This document shows positions 52,074-61,261 of a stretch of 64,000 bases of DNA, one piece after another. This DNA comes from Mycobacterium colombiense (GTDB taxonomy: Bacteria > Actinomycetota > Actinomycetes > Mycobacteriales > Mycobacteriaceae): contig NZ_MBEI01000046.1 in the NCBI RefSeq assembly GCF_001953985.1, positions 1-64,000 on the forward strand, in the 5' to 3' direction. How positions within the stretch are numbered: position 1 is the first letter of the stretch; each line of letters opens with the position of its first letter. The notes under the pieces are model-generated. The model did no database searches, had not been told where the DNA came from, and was given only the letters and a program-made list of their open reading frames with translations. Both the position numbers and the translations under genes were made by a program.

Positions 52074-53915
52074 ATGGAATCCACGACAGACGAGGCGTTC
52101 GAGGCCCTGTTGCGCTACATGCGCGATTCCCGCGGCTTCGACTTCACCGGTTACAAGCGCACGTCACTGATGCGCCGCGTCCGGCACCGGATGGACCAGG
52201 CGGGCTACATCGCGTTCGACGAGTACCTCGACTTCCTGCAGGCCAGCTCGGACGAGTTCACCGCGCTCTTCAACACCATCCTGATCAATGTCACCTCGTT
52301 CTTCCGCGACCCGGATGCCTGGGAGTTCGTCAGTGCCGATGTCATTCCCCGGCTGCTGGCCGAGCGGGGCCCCAATGACCCGATCCGGGTATGGAGCGCC
52401 GGCTGCGCCTCGGGGCAGGAGGCCTACACCCTGGCCATGCTGCTGGCCGAGGCGCTTGGACCCGACGGCTTCCGGCAGCGGGTCAAGATCTACGCCACCG
52501 ACGTCGACGAGGATGCGCTCAGCGAGGCGCGCGTCGCCTCCTACGACGCCAAGGCGGCGGAATCCGTACCGACGGATCTACTGGGCCGCTACTTCGAACA
52601 GGTCAACGGCCGCTACGTCTTTCACAAGGAGCTGCGCCGCGCGGTGATCTTCGGCCGTAACGACCTGGTCAAGGACGCGCCCATCTCGCGCGTCGATCTG
52701 CTGGTGTGCCGCAACACCCTGATGTATCTCAATGCCGAGACGCAGCGAAACGTATTGGGACGCCTGCACTTTGCGCTTGCGCCGCAGGGCACGTTGTTCC
52801 TCGGACATGCCGAGATGCTGTTGAGTCACGGCGATCGGTTCGCCCCGCTGAACTTGAAACACCGAATCTTCCGCAAGGCGGCCGGAACCCACGGCGGCGT
52901 GGATCGCTACGACCCGAACGCCGCTTTCTACGAACGCAACATAGACCTGTCGGGGTTGACGACGGTGCGCGATCTGGCCTTCCGCGCCAGCCCAGTGGCC
53001 CAGATCGTGGTCACCGGCGAGGACACCGTCGCGATGCTCAACCAGCAGGCGGAGACCATCTTCGGGCTCTCGGCGCGCGACATCGGCCGGCTGCTGCGCG
53101 ACCTCGAGGTGTCCTACCGTCCGGTGGAGTTGCGCGCCTACCTGGAGCAGGCCAAGGTGGAGCGGCGCTCGGCGCGAATCCAGGACGTCAAATGGCAGCG
53201 GCCGGGCGCTGAGACGGTGTGGTTCGAGATCCACGTGAACCCGCTGGTGGACGCCGAGAACGGCTTGCTCGGTGTGTCGATCGTGTTCTTCGACGTCACC
53301 GCGACCCGCGCGCTGCTGGACAAGGTCGTCCAGACCAACCGTCAGCTGGAGGCGGCCTACGAAGAGCTGCAATCGACCAACGAGGAACTCGAGACCACGA
53401 ACGAGGAACTGCAATCCACGGTGGAGGAACTCGAGACCACGAACGAGGAGTTGCAGTCCACCAACGAAGAACTCGAGACGATGAACGAGGAGTTGCAGTC
53501 CACCAACGACGAGCTGCACACCATCAACGACATGTTGCGCGAACGCAGCCTGGAACTGGACGAAGCGAAGCTCTTCCAGGATTCGCTGATCGACTCGGTT
53601 CGAATGGGCATGGTGGTGGTCGACCGGGAGATGAAGGTGATCCTGTGGAACCGCGGGTGTGAAGAGCTTTGGGGGTTGCGCGCCGATGAGACGACCGGCA
53701 CCGGGCTGACCAACCTGGACATCGGCTTGCCGCTCGACGCCGTGCGGCCCCTGATCGGGAACGCGTTCGTCGACCCGGAGAGCTCCGGCCAAGTCGTGGT
53801 GGAGGCGGTCAACCGGCGTGGCCGGCCGGCGACGGTGCGCATCACCTGCACGTCGTTCCGTTCGAGTGAGGGGACGGTCGGCGGGGCGCTGCTGCTGATG
53901 GAGGTCGTCGGGTAG
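52074..53915 (+). CDS. CheR-type methyltransferase with PAS and long coiled-coil domain
   Basis: 613 residues. CheR N-terminal helices (about 1-60; TSLMRRVRHRMDQAGY), CheR catalytic domain (about 75-265; NVTSFFRDPDAWE, SAGCASGQEAYTLAM, LLVCRNTLMYL), a PAS domain (about 290-410; VVTGEDTVAMLNQQAETIFGL), a heptad coiled coil (about 430-485) built from ELQSTNEELETTNEELQS-type repeats, and a second PAS (about 500-610; MVVVDREMKVILWN). Such fused CheR-PAS proteins transfer methyl groups from SAM to a receptor or adaptor. ATG 52074. It lies 55 bp after the STAS/HATPase gene, and its stop is directly adjacent to that of the convergent CheB. Confidence 0.88.
   Translation: MESTTDEAFEALLRYMRDSRGFDFTGYKRTSLMRRVRHRMDQAGYIAFDEYLDFLQASSDEFTALFNTILINVTSFFRDPDAWEFVSADVIPRLLAERGPNDPIRVWSAGCASGQEAYTLAMLLAEALGPDGFRQRVKIYATDVDEDALSEARVASYDAKAAESVPTDLLGRYFEQVNGRYVFHKELRRAVIFGRNDLVKDAPISRVDLLVCRNTLMYLNAETQRNVLGRLHFALAPQGTLFLGHAEMLLSHGDRFAPLNLKHRIFRKAAGTHGGVDRYDPNAAFYERNIDLSGLTTVRDLAFRASPVAQIVVTGEDTVAMLNQQAETIFGLSARDIGRLLRDLEVSYRPVELRAYLEQAKVERRSARIQDVKWQRPGAETVWFEIHVNPLVDAENGLLGVSIVFFDVTATRALLDKVVQTNRQLEAAYEELQSTNEELETTNEELQSTVEELETTNEELQSTNEELETMNEELQSTNDELHTINDMLRERSLELDEAKLFQDSLIDSVRMGMVVVDREMKVILWNRGCEELWGLRADETTGTGLTNLDIGLPLDAVRPLIGNAFVDPESSGQVVVEAVNRRGRPATVRITCTSFRSSEGTVGGALLLMEVVG
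53364..53530 (+). repeat. Coiled-coil-encoding repeats inside the CheR-PAS gene
   Basis: About eight imperfect 21-bp units encode heptads of the form ELQSTNE / ELETTNE. The repeats differ at many third positions, so selection on the coil rather than recent duplication explains them. A length-variable linker between the first PAS and the output PAS is likely. Confidence 0.75.
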
Positions 53916-54812
53916 TCAGCCGCGGCGTCGCGGTTTGACGTTGCGGCTGGACGCTTCCTCGGCGGCCTCGTGAGCCAGTTGGGCGCGGCAGCGTGACTCC
54001 TCGGCCCTGCGCCGTGCCACGGCAACCGTCTCCTGCGTGGCACCGAATCCCACCGTCAGCTGCTTGCGGCGGCGTTCGAGCTCGCTCGCGCGCAGCCGTG
54101 CCAGCTCACCTCGCGCCGCCGCACTGTTCGTGCCGAACCTCGGGGCCAATGGGCCGAGGATGCCGTACGTAGTAGCGGTGGCAGCGGGTTGGTCCACAGC
54201 AGGTTCTGCCTGCGGTTCTCGCCGCGTGGGAAGCTGTGCCCCTCCGACGATGGCGGTCAGGACGCCGGCGATCTCGGCGACGTCCAGCACCAGATCGGCA
54301 CCGGCGCGCGCGGCAGCGATTGGCATCGACGGGTACTGTGCGGTCTCCGGACTTTGGGCGATGACGACGGCGCCGGCCCGCTTCATCGCGACGGTGCCCG
54401 CCGCGCCGTCATGTCCGGAACCCGACAGCACCACAGCGACGCTGCGGGGGCCGTACGAGCCGGCGATTGATGCCAGCAGCACGTCGAACACCAGCGCCTG
54501 ATGCCGCTGCGCATCTTGCAGGCGACAGCAGCCCTCCGAGGTGATTTCCAACAGCGCGCTCGGTGGACTGACGACCACCTGCCCTGGTCTCAGGAGCAGC
54601 CCGTCGTGCGCCCAACCGATCGCACGTCGCGTTTGCCTGCGCAGGATCGTGGTCAGCAGGCTGTCGTGACCGCCCAGGTGTTGCTGCACGACGACGGCCG
54701 CGGGAAAGTCGGAAGGTAGATCTCGCAAAACAGTCGACAGAGCTTCCAGACCCCCTGCCGACGCCAGCAGGACCGCCAGCTGAACGCCCCTGCCATGCCC
54801 GTCAGTCGTCAC
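53916..54812 (-). CDS. CheB-type methylesterase with Arg/Ala-rich helical C-terminus (second copy)
   Basis: 298 residues. CheB domain: Ser in LLASAGG, His in QQHLGG and Asp in SGSGHDG. The C-terminal half is a charged helix (LARLRASELERRRKQL, ESRCRAQLAHEAAEE) and lacks the zinc ribbon of the first copy. GTG 54812; no better start was found because GAGAGG lies at once upstream. The gene ends at the last base before the CheR stop, in the opposite direction. It is paralogous to the CheB at 50250 rather than identical, so the two may serve different targets. Confidence 0.83.
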   Translation of the reverse strand: MTTDGHGRGVQLAVLLASAGGLEALSTVLRDLPSDFPAAVVVQQHLGGHDSLLTTILRRQTRRAIGWAHDGLLLRPGQVVVSPPSALLEITSEGCCRLQDAQRHQALVFDVLLASIAGSYGPRSVAVVLSGSGHDGAAGTVAMKRAGAVVIAQSPETAQYPSMPIAAARAGADLVLDVAEIAGVLTAIVGGAQLPTRREPQAEPAVDQPAATATTYGILGPLAPRFGTNSAAARGELARLRASELERRRKQLTVGFGATQETVAVARRRAEESRCRAQLAHEAAEEASSRNVKPRRRG

Positions 54813-54933
54813 CTCTCAAGTCTCCACCTTGTCGACCCGGCGCCATAGCCCTGAGGTGGACGATCCCGCGCCGGCGCGTTCCAGCAGCTCACCCGGCGTA
54901 TCCTCGGCCAGCTGCATAGAGGCGGTCCATCCC

Positions 54934-54959
54934 GTTTTCGTGAGTATCGGTCAGGGTAT
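54934..54959 (+). promoter_or_regulatory. SigF-type promoter for the GT4 gene
   Basis: GTTT, 16 nt, GGGTAT, a perfect match to the SigF consensus, with the -10 ending 48 nt before the TTG start. Confidence 0.6.
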
Positions 54960-55006
54960 GCCACCTGGTGTGGGTGGATGGATGATGGTGCGCGGAGGGA
55001 TTGCAG

Positions 55007-56173
55007 TTGAGGATTGCAATTGTCAGCGGCGATGACGTTGTCGGGGAGGATCCGGAGCAGCTAGGTGCCGCGCTGGCGGACCAGGGGCATGACGCAACGG
55101 TGTGTCTCCGACGAGCCGGTCGACGCTCGGTACAGGCAGCCGCCGACGGCTACTACCGCTGTCTGTCGGTTCCCGTTGGCCCCCGCAAATCCGCATCGCC
55201 CATCGAGGTCCTGCCCTATGTGGGGGACTGGGCCGCCAAACTCGAGCGGGCCTGGTCAACGGAGCGACCCGACGTCGTGCACGCCTATGGCTGGCTGGGC
55301 GGTTTGGCCGCTCAGCTTGCCGCTCGCCGTCGGCGCATCCCCGTGGTGCAGACTTTTCTGGGTCTGGCCGCCACATCCCGCGGCCACGCCGACGCTGTAT
55401 GCAAAAGCGAACGCGAGCGCATCGAACCGCTGTTGGCACGCAGCGCGAGTTGGGTTACGGGCGAGAGCGGCGTCGACGTCGACGCGCTGGCCCGACTGCG
55501 CCACCGTCGAACCGGGGTTTCCGCCTTGACCTGCGGCGTGGATGCCGAGCACTATGCCCCGACCGGTCCGGCCATCTCGCGTAACGGCCTGCGGCGCATT
55601 CTGTGCGTGGCACCAAATCCTTTGTGGCGCAACGGTATCGATATCGCAGTCCGCGCTTTGCCCAAGGTGCTTAATGCGGAGCTGGTGATTGCCGAGAATG
55701 ACGCCACGAACGCCGACCACAATGACGCGCGGGCCCGGTTGCGGCATCTCGCGGAAGAGCTGGGTGTGGCCGACCGCGTCAGCTTTGCCGGTACGGTCGC
55801 CGATGACGAACTGCCGAAACTGATCCGGTCCGCCGACGTCGTGGTGTGCACTCCCCGCGAGCCGCCCCGCGCCACCACGGTGTTACAAGCCATGGCCACC
55901 GGGGTGGTGGTTGTCGTGGCCACCGTGGGCGTGCTGGCCGACGTCGTGCTCGACGACATCACCGGACTCATACTGTCGCCGGAGAACCCGGTTGGCTTGG
56001 CCGCGGCGTTGAGAAGGCTTCTCGCCCATAGCTTTCAATGCGAGAGCATGGGCGCGGCGGGCCGCAGTCGCGCAGTGTCACGCTTCGCTTGGGAGCGAAT
56101 AGCACTCGATGCGCTGAATATCTACGGCTGCATCAGCTCGCCGGATCGGGCACCGATAGGTACGGCACGGTGA
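55007..56173 (+). CDS. Family 4 glycosyltransferase (GT-B fold)
   Basis: 388 residues. The N-terminal acceptor domain starts RIAIVSGDDV and holds ADQGHDATV and HAYGWLGGLAAQLA. The C-terminal GT4 domain has VAPNPLWRNGIDIAVRAL, FAGTVADDELPKLI, and the E-x7-E region replaced by CTPREPPRATTVLQAMATG. The usual PEG/E-x7-E catalytic Glu is partly changed, which may affect activity or the donor. The start is TTG 55007, 7 nt after GGAGGG (54994-54999); a TTG at 55001 lies inside the spacing window. A perfect SigF-type promoter precedes it. Confidence 0.82.
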   Translation: MRIAIVSGDDVVGEDPEQLGAALADQGHDATVCLRRAGRRSVQAAADGYYRCLSVPVGPRKSASPIEVLPYVGDWAAKLERAWSTERPDVVHAYGWLGGLAAQLAARRRRIPVVQTFLGLAATSRGHADAVCKSERERIEPLLARSASWVTGESGVDVDALARLRHRRTGVSALTCGVDAEHYAPTGPAISRNGLRRILCVAPNPLWRNGIDIAVRALPKVLNAELVIAENDATNADHNDARARLRHLAEELGVADRVSFAGTVADDELPKLIRSADVVVCTPREPPRATTVLQAMATGVVVVVATVGVLADVVLDDITGLILSPENPVGLAAALRRLLAHSFQCESMGAAGRSRAVSRFAWERIALDALNIYGCISSPDRAPIGTAR

Positions 56174-56207
56174 TGCGGGCGCTCGTGGTCTTTTCCCAGG
56201 GCCGGCC

Positions 56208-57302
56208 GTGACCACCGCGACGAGCGGGATCGACAGCAAGGTCCCCCCGCTGGTCATCGATTCCGACGGCGAGACATCCCCGGGGAAGCGGTCCGACTTC
56301 TGCCCGTCCCGTCCTGTGCTCGCAGCGGATGCCGAGCATGGGTTCCGCCCGGCCGCAGTGCAGTACAAGCAGTTTCGCACCGCCGATGCGCATGCGGCAC
56401 GTCGCTTCTTCGCCGGCGCGTATCAGCCGGGCTGGCGACTCGCCGGGCTCGGCAATCACGCCGCGGTGTCCCACCGGCGCAGTGACGCGTGCTCGATGAC
56501 CGTTGACGAGGTGATGATCCAGGGACGTGTGACGCTCGAGATTCCCGCGGCCGACACCCTTGTGGTGATCCAGCCGCGCGCCGGGTCGTTGAGTGTCGCG
56601 GGCGGTACCGTGGCGACGGCGGACTTCCCGATTCTCGCCGCTCACGGAATGTCTTGCGTATTACACTGCAACGGTGCGCGTTTCGACGTGGTGACCGTCG
56701 CGGCGGACGTGCTGAACAAGGTCGCCGCGGACTGGCACACGTCGTTGGCTCAACAGACCCAGTTCGTGAATTGGCGGCCACGTTCCCGTGCGGCCGTGCG
56801 GGCGTGGCATCGAGCGCTGGACTATGTGGTGGCCACCCTGGCATCCGCCGACACCGCCAAGCAGCCGCTGATCGCCGCGGGCATGGCCAACCTGCTGGCC
56901 GGTGCGCTGCTCGAGTGTTTCCCGTCCAACCTCACCGAATCGGATCCGGCGAGCGATCTCGCGGTGCCCGACACCCTCAGGGAGGCGGTGTCTTTCATCC
57001 ACCGCCACACCTCCGAGGACATCGGTATCAACGATGTCGCCGACGCGGTGCATCTGACGCCCCGGGCGGTCCAGTACCTGTTCCGCCGGCAGCTCGACAC
57101 GACGCCGACGGAATACATGCGCCGTGTCCGGCTCGGCCACGCCCATCAAGAGCTGGTGGCGGCGACCGCCGCCGCATCCACCGTCACCGAAATCGCCCAG
57201 CGGTGGGGCTTCGCGCATACCGGCCGCTTCGCGGTGCTCTACCGGCAGACCTACGGCCAGAGCCCGCACACCACGCTGAGGCAGCAGGTCTCCCCATCCT
57301 GA
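56208..57302 (+). CDS. AraC-family transcriptional regulator
   Basis: 364 residues. An N-terminal AraC-binding-like domain (about 60-230) is followed by the C-terminal double HTH (about 255-360): TSEDIGINDVADAVHLTPRAVQYLF and TEIAQRWGFAHTGRFAVLYRQTYG. This matches the AraC_binding_2 / HTH_18 type common in mycobacteria. GTG 56208. It lies 35 bp after the GT4 and converges with an amine oxidase gene; either could be under its control, and no operator can be assigned. Confidence 0.87.
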   Translation: MTTATSGIDSKVPPLVIDSDGETSPGKRSDFCPSRPVLAADAEHGFRPAAVQYKQFRTADAHAARRFFAGAYQPGWRLAGLGNHAAVSHRRSDACSMTVDEVMIQGRVTLEIPAADTLVVIQPRAGSLSVAGGTVATADFPILAAHGMSCVLHCNGARFDVVTVAADVLNKVAADWHTSLAQQTQFVNWRPRSRAAVRAWHRALDYVVATLASADTAKQPLIAAGMANLLAGALLECFPSNLTESDPASDLAVPDTLREAVSFIHRHTSEDIGINDVADAVHLTPRAVQYLFRRQLDTTPTEYMRRVRLGHAHQELVAATAAASTVTEIAQRWGFAHTGRFAVLYRQTYGQSPHTTLRQQVSPS

Positions 57303-57313
57303 TCCAAGCCGGG

Positions 57314-58693
57314 TCACCCATTCAGTTTCTGCAGCAGTTGATTCGCGGCGTAGCGGCCGCTGACCAGCGCACCCGTCACCGTGGACGGATTGTCAACGGC
57401 CACAGCCTCGCCCGCCAGATAAAGCCGGTCGCCGATCGGTTGTTGCAGCCGGCGCCGGTCGTCCAGGCCGGAGCCGGGCGGATGAAACGAATACGCACCG
57501 AGCGCGTACGGGTCGAGGGTCCAGTTCGACGTTCGCACATCCGTCAGGGCCACGTTGTCGCCGAACAGCCGGCGGGCCACCGGTAGCGCGCCGGCCAGCA
57601 GATCCTTTGGCGCACACGATTCCACGAATCGTCCCCGTCCGCCGCCGTGGAAGGCCACGGCGACGGGACCCGCGGCGCTCGGCAGGGTGAACCATTGCGA
57701 CCACAGGCCGCCTTCGGGCCCGATGTACTGATAGAAGGCGTTGTCCGCCTTCCATGTTCGTTGATCGAAGCGAAAGAAGCTCTTGGACAAGGCCCCGAAG
57801 CCCAGTGCCCGCACGGCCTGGGCATGGCCGTCGGGCAGCGGCGGATCGAAGGCGATCGCACCGGATTTCAGCACGCCGAGGGGAACCGTCACGATCGCGG
57901 CGGGCCCCTGGAACGATCTGTTCCTGGTCCGCACGATGACGGCGCCGTCGCGTTGCACGATCGCGGTGACCGGCGAGTTGAGCTCGATGGCAAGTCCGTC
58001 GGCGAGCGATTTCGGCAGGGCGTCATAGCCGTTCGTGATGACGTCCTGGTCGCCGCCGGCGTAGTCACCCTTGTCAAAGCTGCCGGCCGAGAGTTGGTTC
58101 GTGTCGGCGGCGTATTCGTCCTCGATCTCGGTGGTGAGGTAGAACGACAGGAGTGTGCGATCGGCCGCGGACAGCCGTGCGCTGTCGGCGGCGGCTTGCA
58201 CGGCGGCGCCGAGGCTCATTGCACCGGCCTGACCGCGCGCCCGCTCGACAAACGATCGCCAGGTTGCGCTGTGGTAGTCCAGCGGCGCCACGGCGGGATC
58301 CACCGCGAGCTTGGCCCACCCGTAGTAATCGGTGCTGACCAGCTGGGCCTGTGCCCGCCGGGCCAGCTCGGTCAGCGGGTTGTCCGTCGTGCCGTGTATC
58401 CACGACGCACCCATTTCCAGTGGCGCGCCCCAGTCACGGTCGGTCCACACCCTGCCGCCGATGCGGCCGCGGGCTTCGATGACGCGTACCGGCCGTCCTG
58501 CGTCGGCGAGGCTGCGGGCGGCGGATAGACCCGCCATCCCCGCGCCGACGACAAGGATCGACGTGGTGTCCGGCGGTGGGAGTGGATCGGACGGGCGCCC
58601 GCCCGCGCGTGTCGGTGGGTTCGACGAGCAGGCGGCCGTCAACCCACCGCAGGCCACGCCGGTCGCGGCCGCGAAGAATGCCCGACGCGACAT
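57314..58693 (-). CDS. Tat-exported lipoprotein flavin monoamine/polyamine oxidase
   Basis: 459 residues. The N-terminus has a twin-arginine motif SRRAFF, a hydrophobic stretch and a lipobox-like TAAC, suggesting a Tat-translocated, membrane-anchored lipoprotein. The FAD motif VVGAGMAGLSAARSLADAG, the RIGGRVWTDR segment and the C-terminal YLAGEAVAVDNPSTVTGALVSG are those of the amine oxidase family; GASWIHG resembles polyamine oxidases. It would oxidise an amine on the outer face of the membrane, releasing H2O2. I chose ATG 58693 for the signal; an upstream start adds 17 residues. It converges with the AraC gene. Confidence 0.83.
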   Translation of the reverse strand: MSRRAFFAAATGVACGGLTAACSSNPPTRAGGRPSDPLPPPDTTSILVVGAGMAGLSAARSLADAGRPVRVIEARGRIGGRVWTDRDWGAPLEMGASWIHGTTDNPLTELARRAQAQLVSTDYYGWAKLAVDPAVAPLDYHSATWRSFVERARGQAGAMSLGAAVQAAADSARLSAADRTLLSFYLTTEIEDEYAADTNQLSAGSFDKGDYAGGDQDVITNGYDALPKSLADGLAIELNSPVTAIVQRDGAVIVRTRNRSFQGPAAIVTVPLGVLKSGAIAFDPPLPDGHAQAVRALGFGALSKSFFRFDQRTWKADNAFYQYIGPEGGLWSQWFTLPSAAGPVAVAFHGGGRGRFVESCAPKDLLAGALPVARRLFGDNVALTDVRTSNWTLDPYALGAYSFHPPGSGLDDRRRLQQPIGDRLYLAGEAVAVDNPSTVTGALVSGRYAANQLLQKLNG

Positions 58694-58821
58694 CCCAAAC
58701 ACGGGTCTAAGCGTCTCATAAGAATCGTTTGCCGGATTTCCCAAAAACCACCCGAACTCGGGGATAAGATCGGCCCATCCTTAGCTGCGGCAATGGGGCC
58801 GCGTTCGAGGGGGGAGCGGTG

Positions 58822-59787
58822 ATGAGTGCTCGACGATCGGCTCGCCCAGTTGACCCGTTCCCCGACCAGTTGCCGCCGAGTGAAACGGTGTCGGTTCGAG
58901 CGGCCGACGGCACCCGGCTGCACGCCGAGGTGTTCGGGCCGCCCGGCGGCTATCCGATCGTCTTGACGCACGGCATCACCTGCGCGATCCGGGCGTGGAC
59001 ATACCAGATCGCCGAGCTGTCCAACGACTACCGAGTGATCGCCTTCGATCATCGCGGCCACGGCCGAAGCGGCGTGCCGCGACCCAAGGACTACAGCCTC
59101 AAACACCTTGCCTCCGACCTGGATTCGGTGCTCGATGCGACCCTGGCGCCGCACGAGCGGGCCGTGATCGCCGGTCACTCGATGGGCGGCATCACCATCG
59201 CCGCGTGGTCTGAGCGCTACCGCCACAAGGTTCGCCGGCGTGCCGACGCCGTCGCGCTGATCAACACCACCACCGGGGATCTGATCCGTCAGGTGAAGCT
59301 GCTGCCGGTGCCGTACGGCTTGTCGCCGGCCCGAGTTCTCGCCGGGCGGGCCCTGATCAACGCGTTCGGTGGCTTCCCGCTCCCCGGTGCCGCCCGCATC
59401 CCGAGCCGCTACATGGTGGCGATGCTGGCCACCGGACGAGACGCCGATCCGAGCATCGCCCGGCTCGTCTACGAGCTCTTCGAGACGACATCACCGACGG
59501 GGCGGGCCGGCTGCGCGAGGGCGCTGGTCACGTCGCTGGGGTCGAGGTATCTCACCCTGGATGGCCTGACCGTGCCGACGTTGGTCATCGGCAGCGCACG
59601 CGACCGGCTGACCCCGATCAGCCAGTCCCGCAGGATCGCGCGCACCGCACCCAACCTGATCGAGCTGGTCGAGCTGCCCGGCGGTCACTGCTCGATGCTG
59701 GAACACCCGCGCGAGGTGAACCGCCGGTTGCGAGCGCTCGCCGAGATGGCGCTACACAACGCCGCTACCCGGCGGATCAGTTCATAG
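58822..59787 (+). CDS. Alpha/beta hydrolase
   Basis: 321 residues. Oxyanion motif [12 protein letters not shown], nucleophile elbow AGHSMGGIT with Ser, acid in [11 protein letters not shown], and His in [10 protein letters not shown]: a full triad with Ser, not Asp. It resembles mycobacterial lipase/esterase-type hydrolases of unknown substrate. ATG 58822 follows GGGGAG; GTG 58819 overlaps it. Its 3' end overlaps the convergent amine oxidase by 6 bp. Confidence 0.82.
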   Translation: MSARRSARPVDPFPDQLPPSETVSVRAADGTRLHAEVFGPPGGYPIVLTHGITCAIRAWTYQIAELSNDYRVIAFDHRGHGRSGVPRPKDYSLKHLASDLDSVLDATLAPHERAVIAGHSMGGITIAAWSERYRHKVRRRADAVALINTTTGDLIRQVKLLPVPYGLSPARVLAGRALINAFGGFPLPGAARIPSRYMVAMLATGRDADPSIARLVYELFETTSPTGRAGCARALVTSLGSRYLTLDGLTVPTLVIGSARDRLTPISQSRRIARTAPNLIELVELPGGHCSMLEHPREVNRRLRALAEMALHNAATRRISS

Positions 59788-61128
59788 CAGGGCGGTGATC
59801 TCGGCGGCCGCGCGCTGCCCGGAGCGGATCGCCCCGTCGAGGAACCCGGTCCACTCGTCGGCGGTTTCGGTGCCGGCCCAGTGAATCGGCCCGACCGGTT
59901 CGCGCAACCACGGCCCGAACCGGGTCCACGACCCCGGCGGGACCGCGGCGGTGGGGCCCCCGGGTGCGAATTCCTCCACGCCCCAACGATGATCGACGTA
60001 GTCTAGGGGTTTGAGGGCGTCGTCACCGAAAAGCGTTGCGAAGCACCGCAACGCGTCGCGGCGACGCTGATCGCTGGGCAGCGAGTCGAACGCGCGGGCA
60101 TCGACAAAACCCATCAGGATGCCGGGACCGTCCGGGTGTGGACTGACGTCGAAGGTGATGAAAACCGGGCCCTCGTCGGACAGCGCCTGCCCGGAAAAAC
60201 CGTTGGTCCGCCAGAACGGCGTGGAATAGGCGGCGTACGCCTTGCTGAGCCGGCCTTGCGGCCAATGCCGGGCGAGCTGCTCGTACTCGGCGGGCAGCGG
60301 GGGAGTGAACTCGATCGAGGCGCGATGGGCCGGCGGGATGGCGACGATGACGAACCCGGCCTCGGTCTCGCCGACATCGGTCGTGACGGTGACGCCCGCG
60401 CCGTGCCGCTCGATTCGGCGCACCGGGGCGTTGAGCACGACCTGGGTGCCCAGCTCGGCGGCCGCGGCCTCGGCGATCTGTTGGGTGCCACCGGGGAAGC
60501 GGTCCTGTTGCGCGCCATCCTGGACGTCGAGCAGCCGGTCCAGGCCGCCGGCGGCGTGCGCGTAGCGGGCGGCGTGCAACATCGACACGTCGTCGGGTTC
60601 GCACCCCCAGGTCACCCGCGCGACGATCGCCAGCAGGGCGTGCGAGGAAGCGGTCGCCCGCACCGAGCGCAACCAGCCGCCGAGCGACAGGCCATCGAGC
60701 TCGCGCGCGCGTCGGGCATCCCACGGCGCCGCCAGCGGGATGCTGCGCGCGATCCTGTCGAACTGCCACCGCAGCCGGCCGATGTCCAGCAGTCCCGTCA
60801 GCGAAAGCTTGGGGATGGTGCCGTGATACGCGTGCGTCCACCCCCGCCAATGGATGAGGTTCTTGCCGTCGTGGTGCGTCGGGGTGGTGGGGACGTCGAG
60901 TTCGGCGGCCATCGCCAAGACGGCGTCCTGGGTCGGCCCGACGAAAGTGCCGCCGAGATCGGCCGGCAATCCGGCGACGCTGCCGGTCAGCGACCGTCCG
61001 CCGACCCGGTCACGGCCCTCGAAAACCACCACGTCATGGCCTTGTTGATACAGCTCGCGCGCCGCGGCGAGTCCGGCAAAGCCCGCACCGACCACGACAA
61101 CGTCGACAATCCGCGGGGGTTTTGACAC
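59782..61128 (-). CDS. aofH: Flavin-containing monoamine oxidase, AofH-like
   Basis: 448 residues. FAD motif [25 protein letters not shown] split at the start, [34 protein letters not shown], and [22 protein letters not shown] at the C-terminus. The order and wording match M. tuberculosis AofH (Rv3170) by memory. It oxidises amines to aldehydes with FAD, in the cytosol (no signal peptide). The usual covalent-FAD Cys of eukaryotic MAO is not seen at the expected position. Confidence 0.85.
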   Translation of the reverse strand: MSKPPRIVDVVVVGAGFAGLAAARELYQQGHDVVVFEGRDRVGGRSLTGSVAGLPADLGGTFVGPTQDAVLAMAAELDVPTTPTHHDGKNLIHWRGWTHAYHGTIPKLSLTGLLDIGRLRWQFDRIARSIPLAAPWDARRARELDGLSLGGWLRSVRATASSHALLAIVARVTWGCEPDDVSMLHAARYAHAAGGLDRLLDVQDGAQQDRFPGGTQQIAEAAAAELGTQVVLNAPVRRIERHGAGVTVTTDVGETEAGFVIVAIPPAHRASIEFTPPLPAEYEQLARHWPQGRLSKAYAAYSTPFWRTNGFSGQALSDEGPVFITFDVSPHPDGPGILMGFVDARAFDSLPSDQRRRDALRCFATLFGDDALKPLDYVDHRWGVEEFAPGGPTAAVPPGSWTRFGPWLREPVGPIHWAGTETADEWTGFLDGAIRSGQRAAAEITALL

Positions 61129-61261
61129 GCGGTCTAGTGAACCGCATTTCTGCGGTTTTCACGGCACTTTCAGCAAGCTAACCGCCGAAACTCTGGGCGT
61201 TTCGCATCACCGCGATGGCAACCGTATGCCGATCTGGCCACGTTAATTACGCTGCGACCAC

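Noticed and set aside
53364..53530. Coiled-coil repeats as a VNTR or CRISPR-like array
   Set aside because: Units are in frame, of heptad length and differ at synonymous positions; protein structure explains them.
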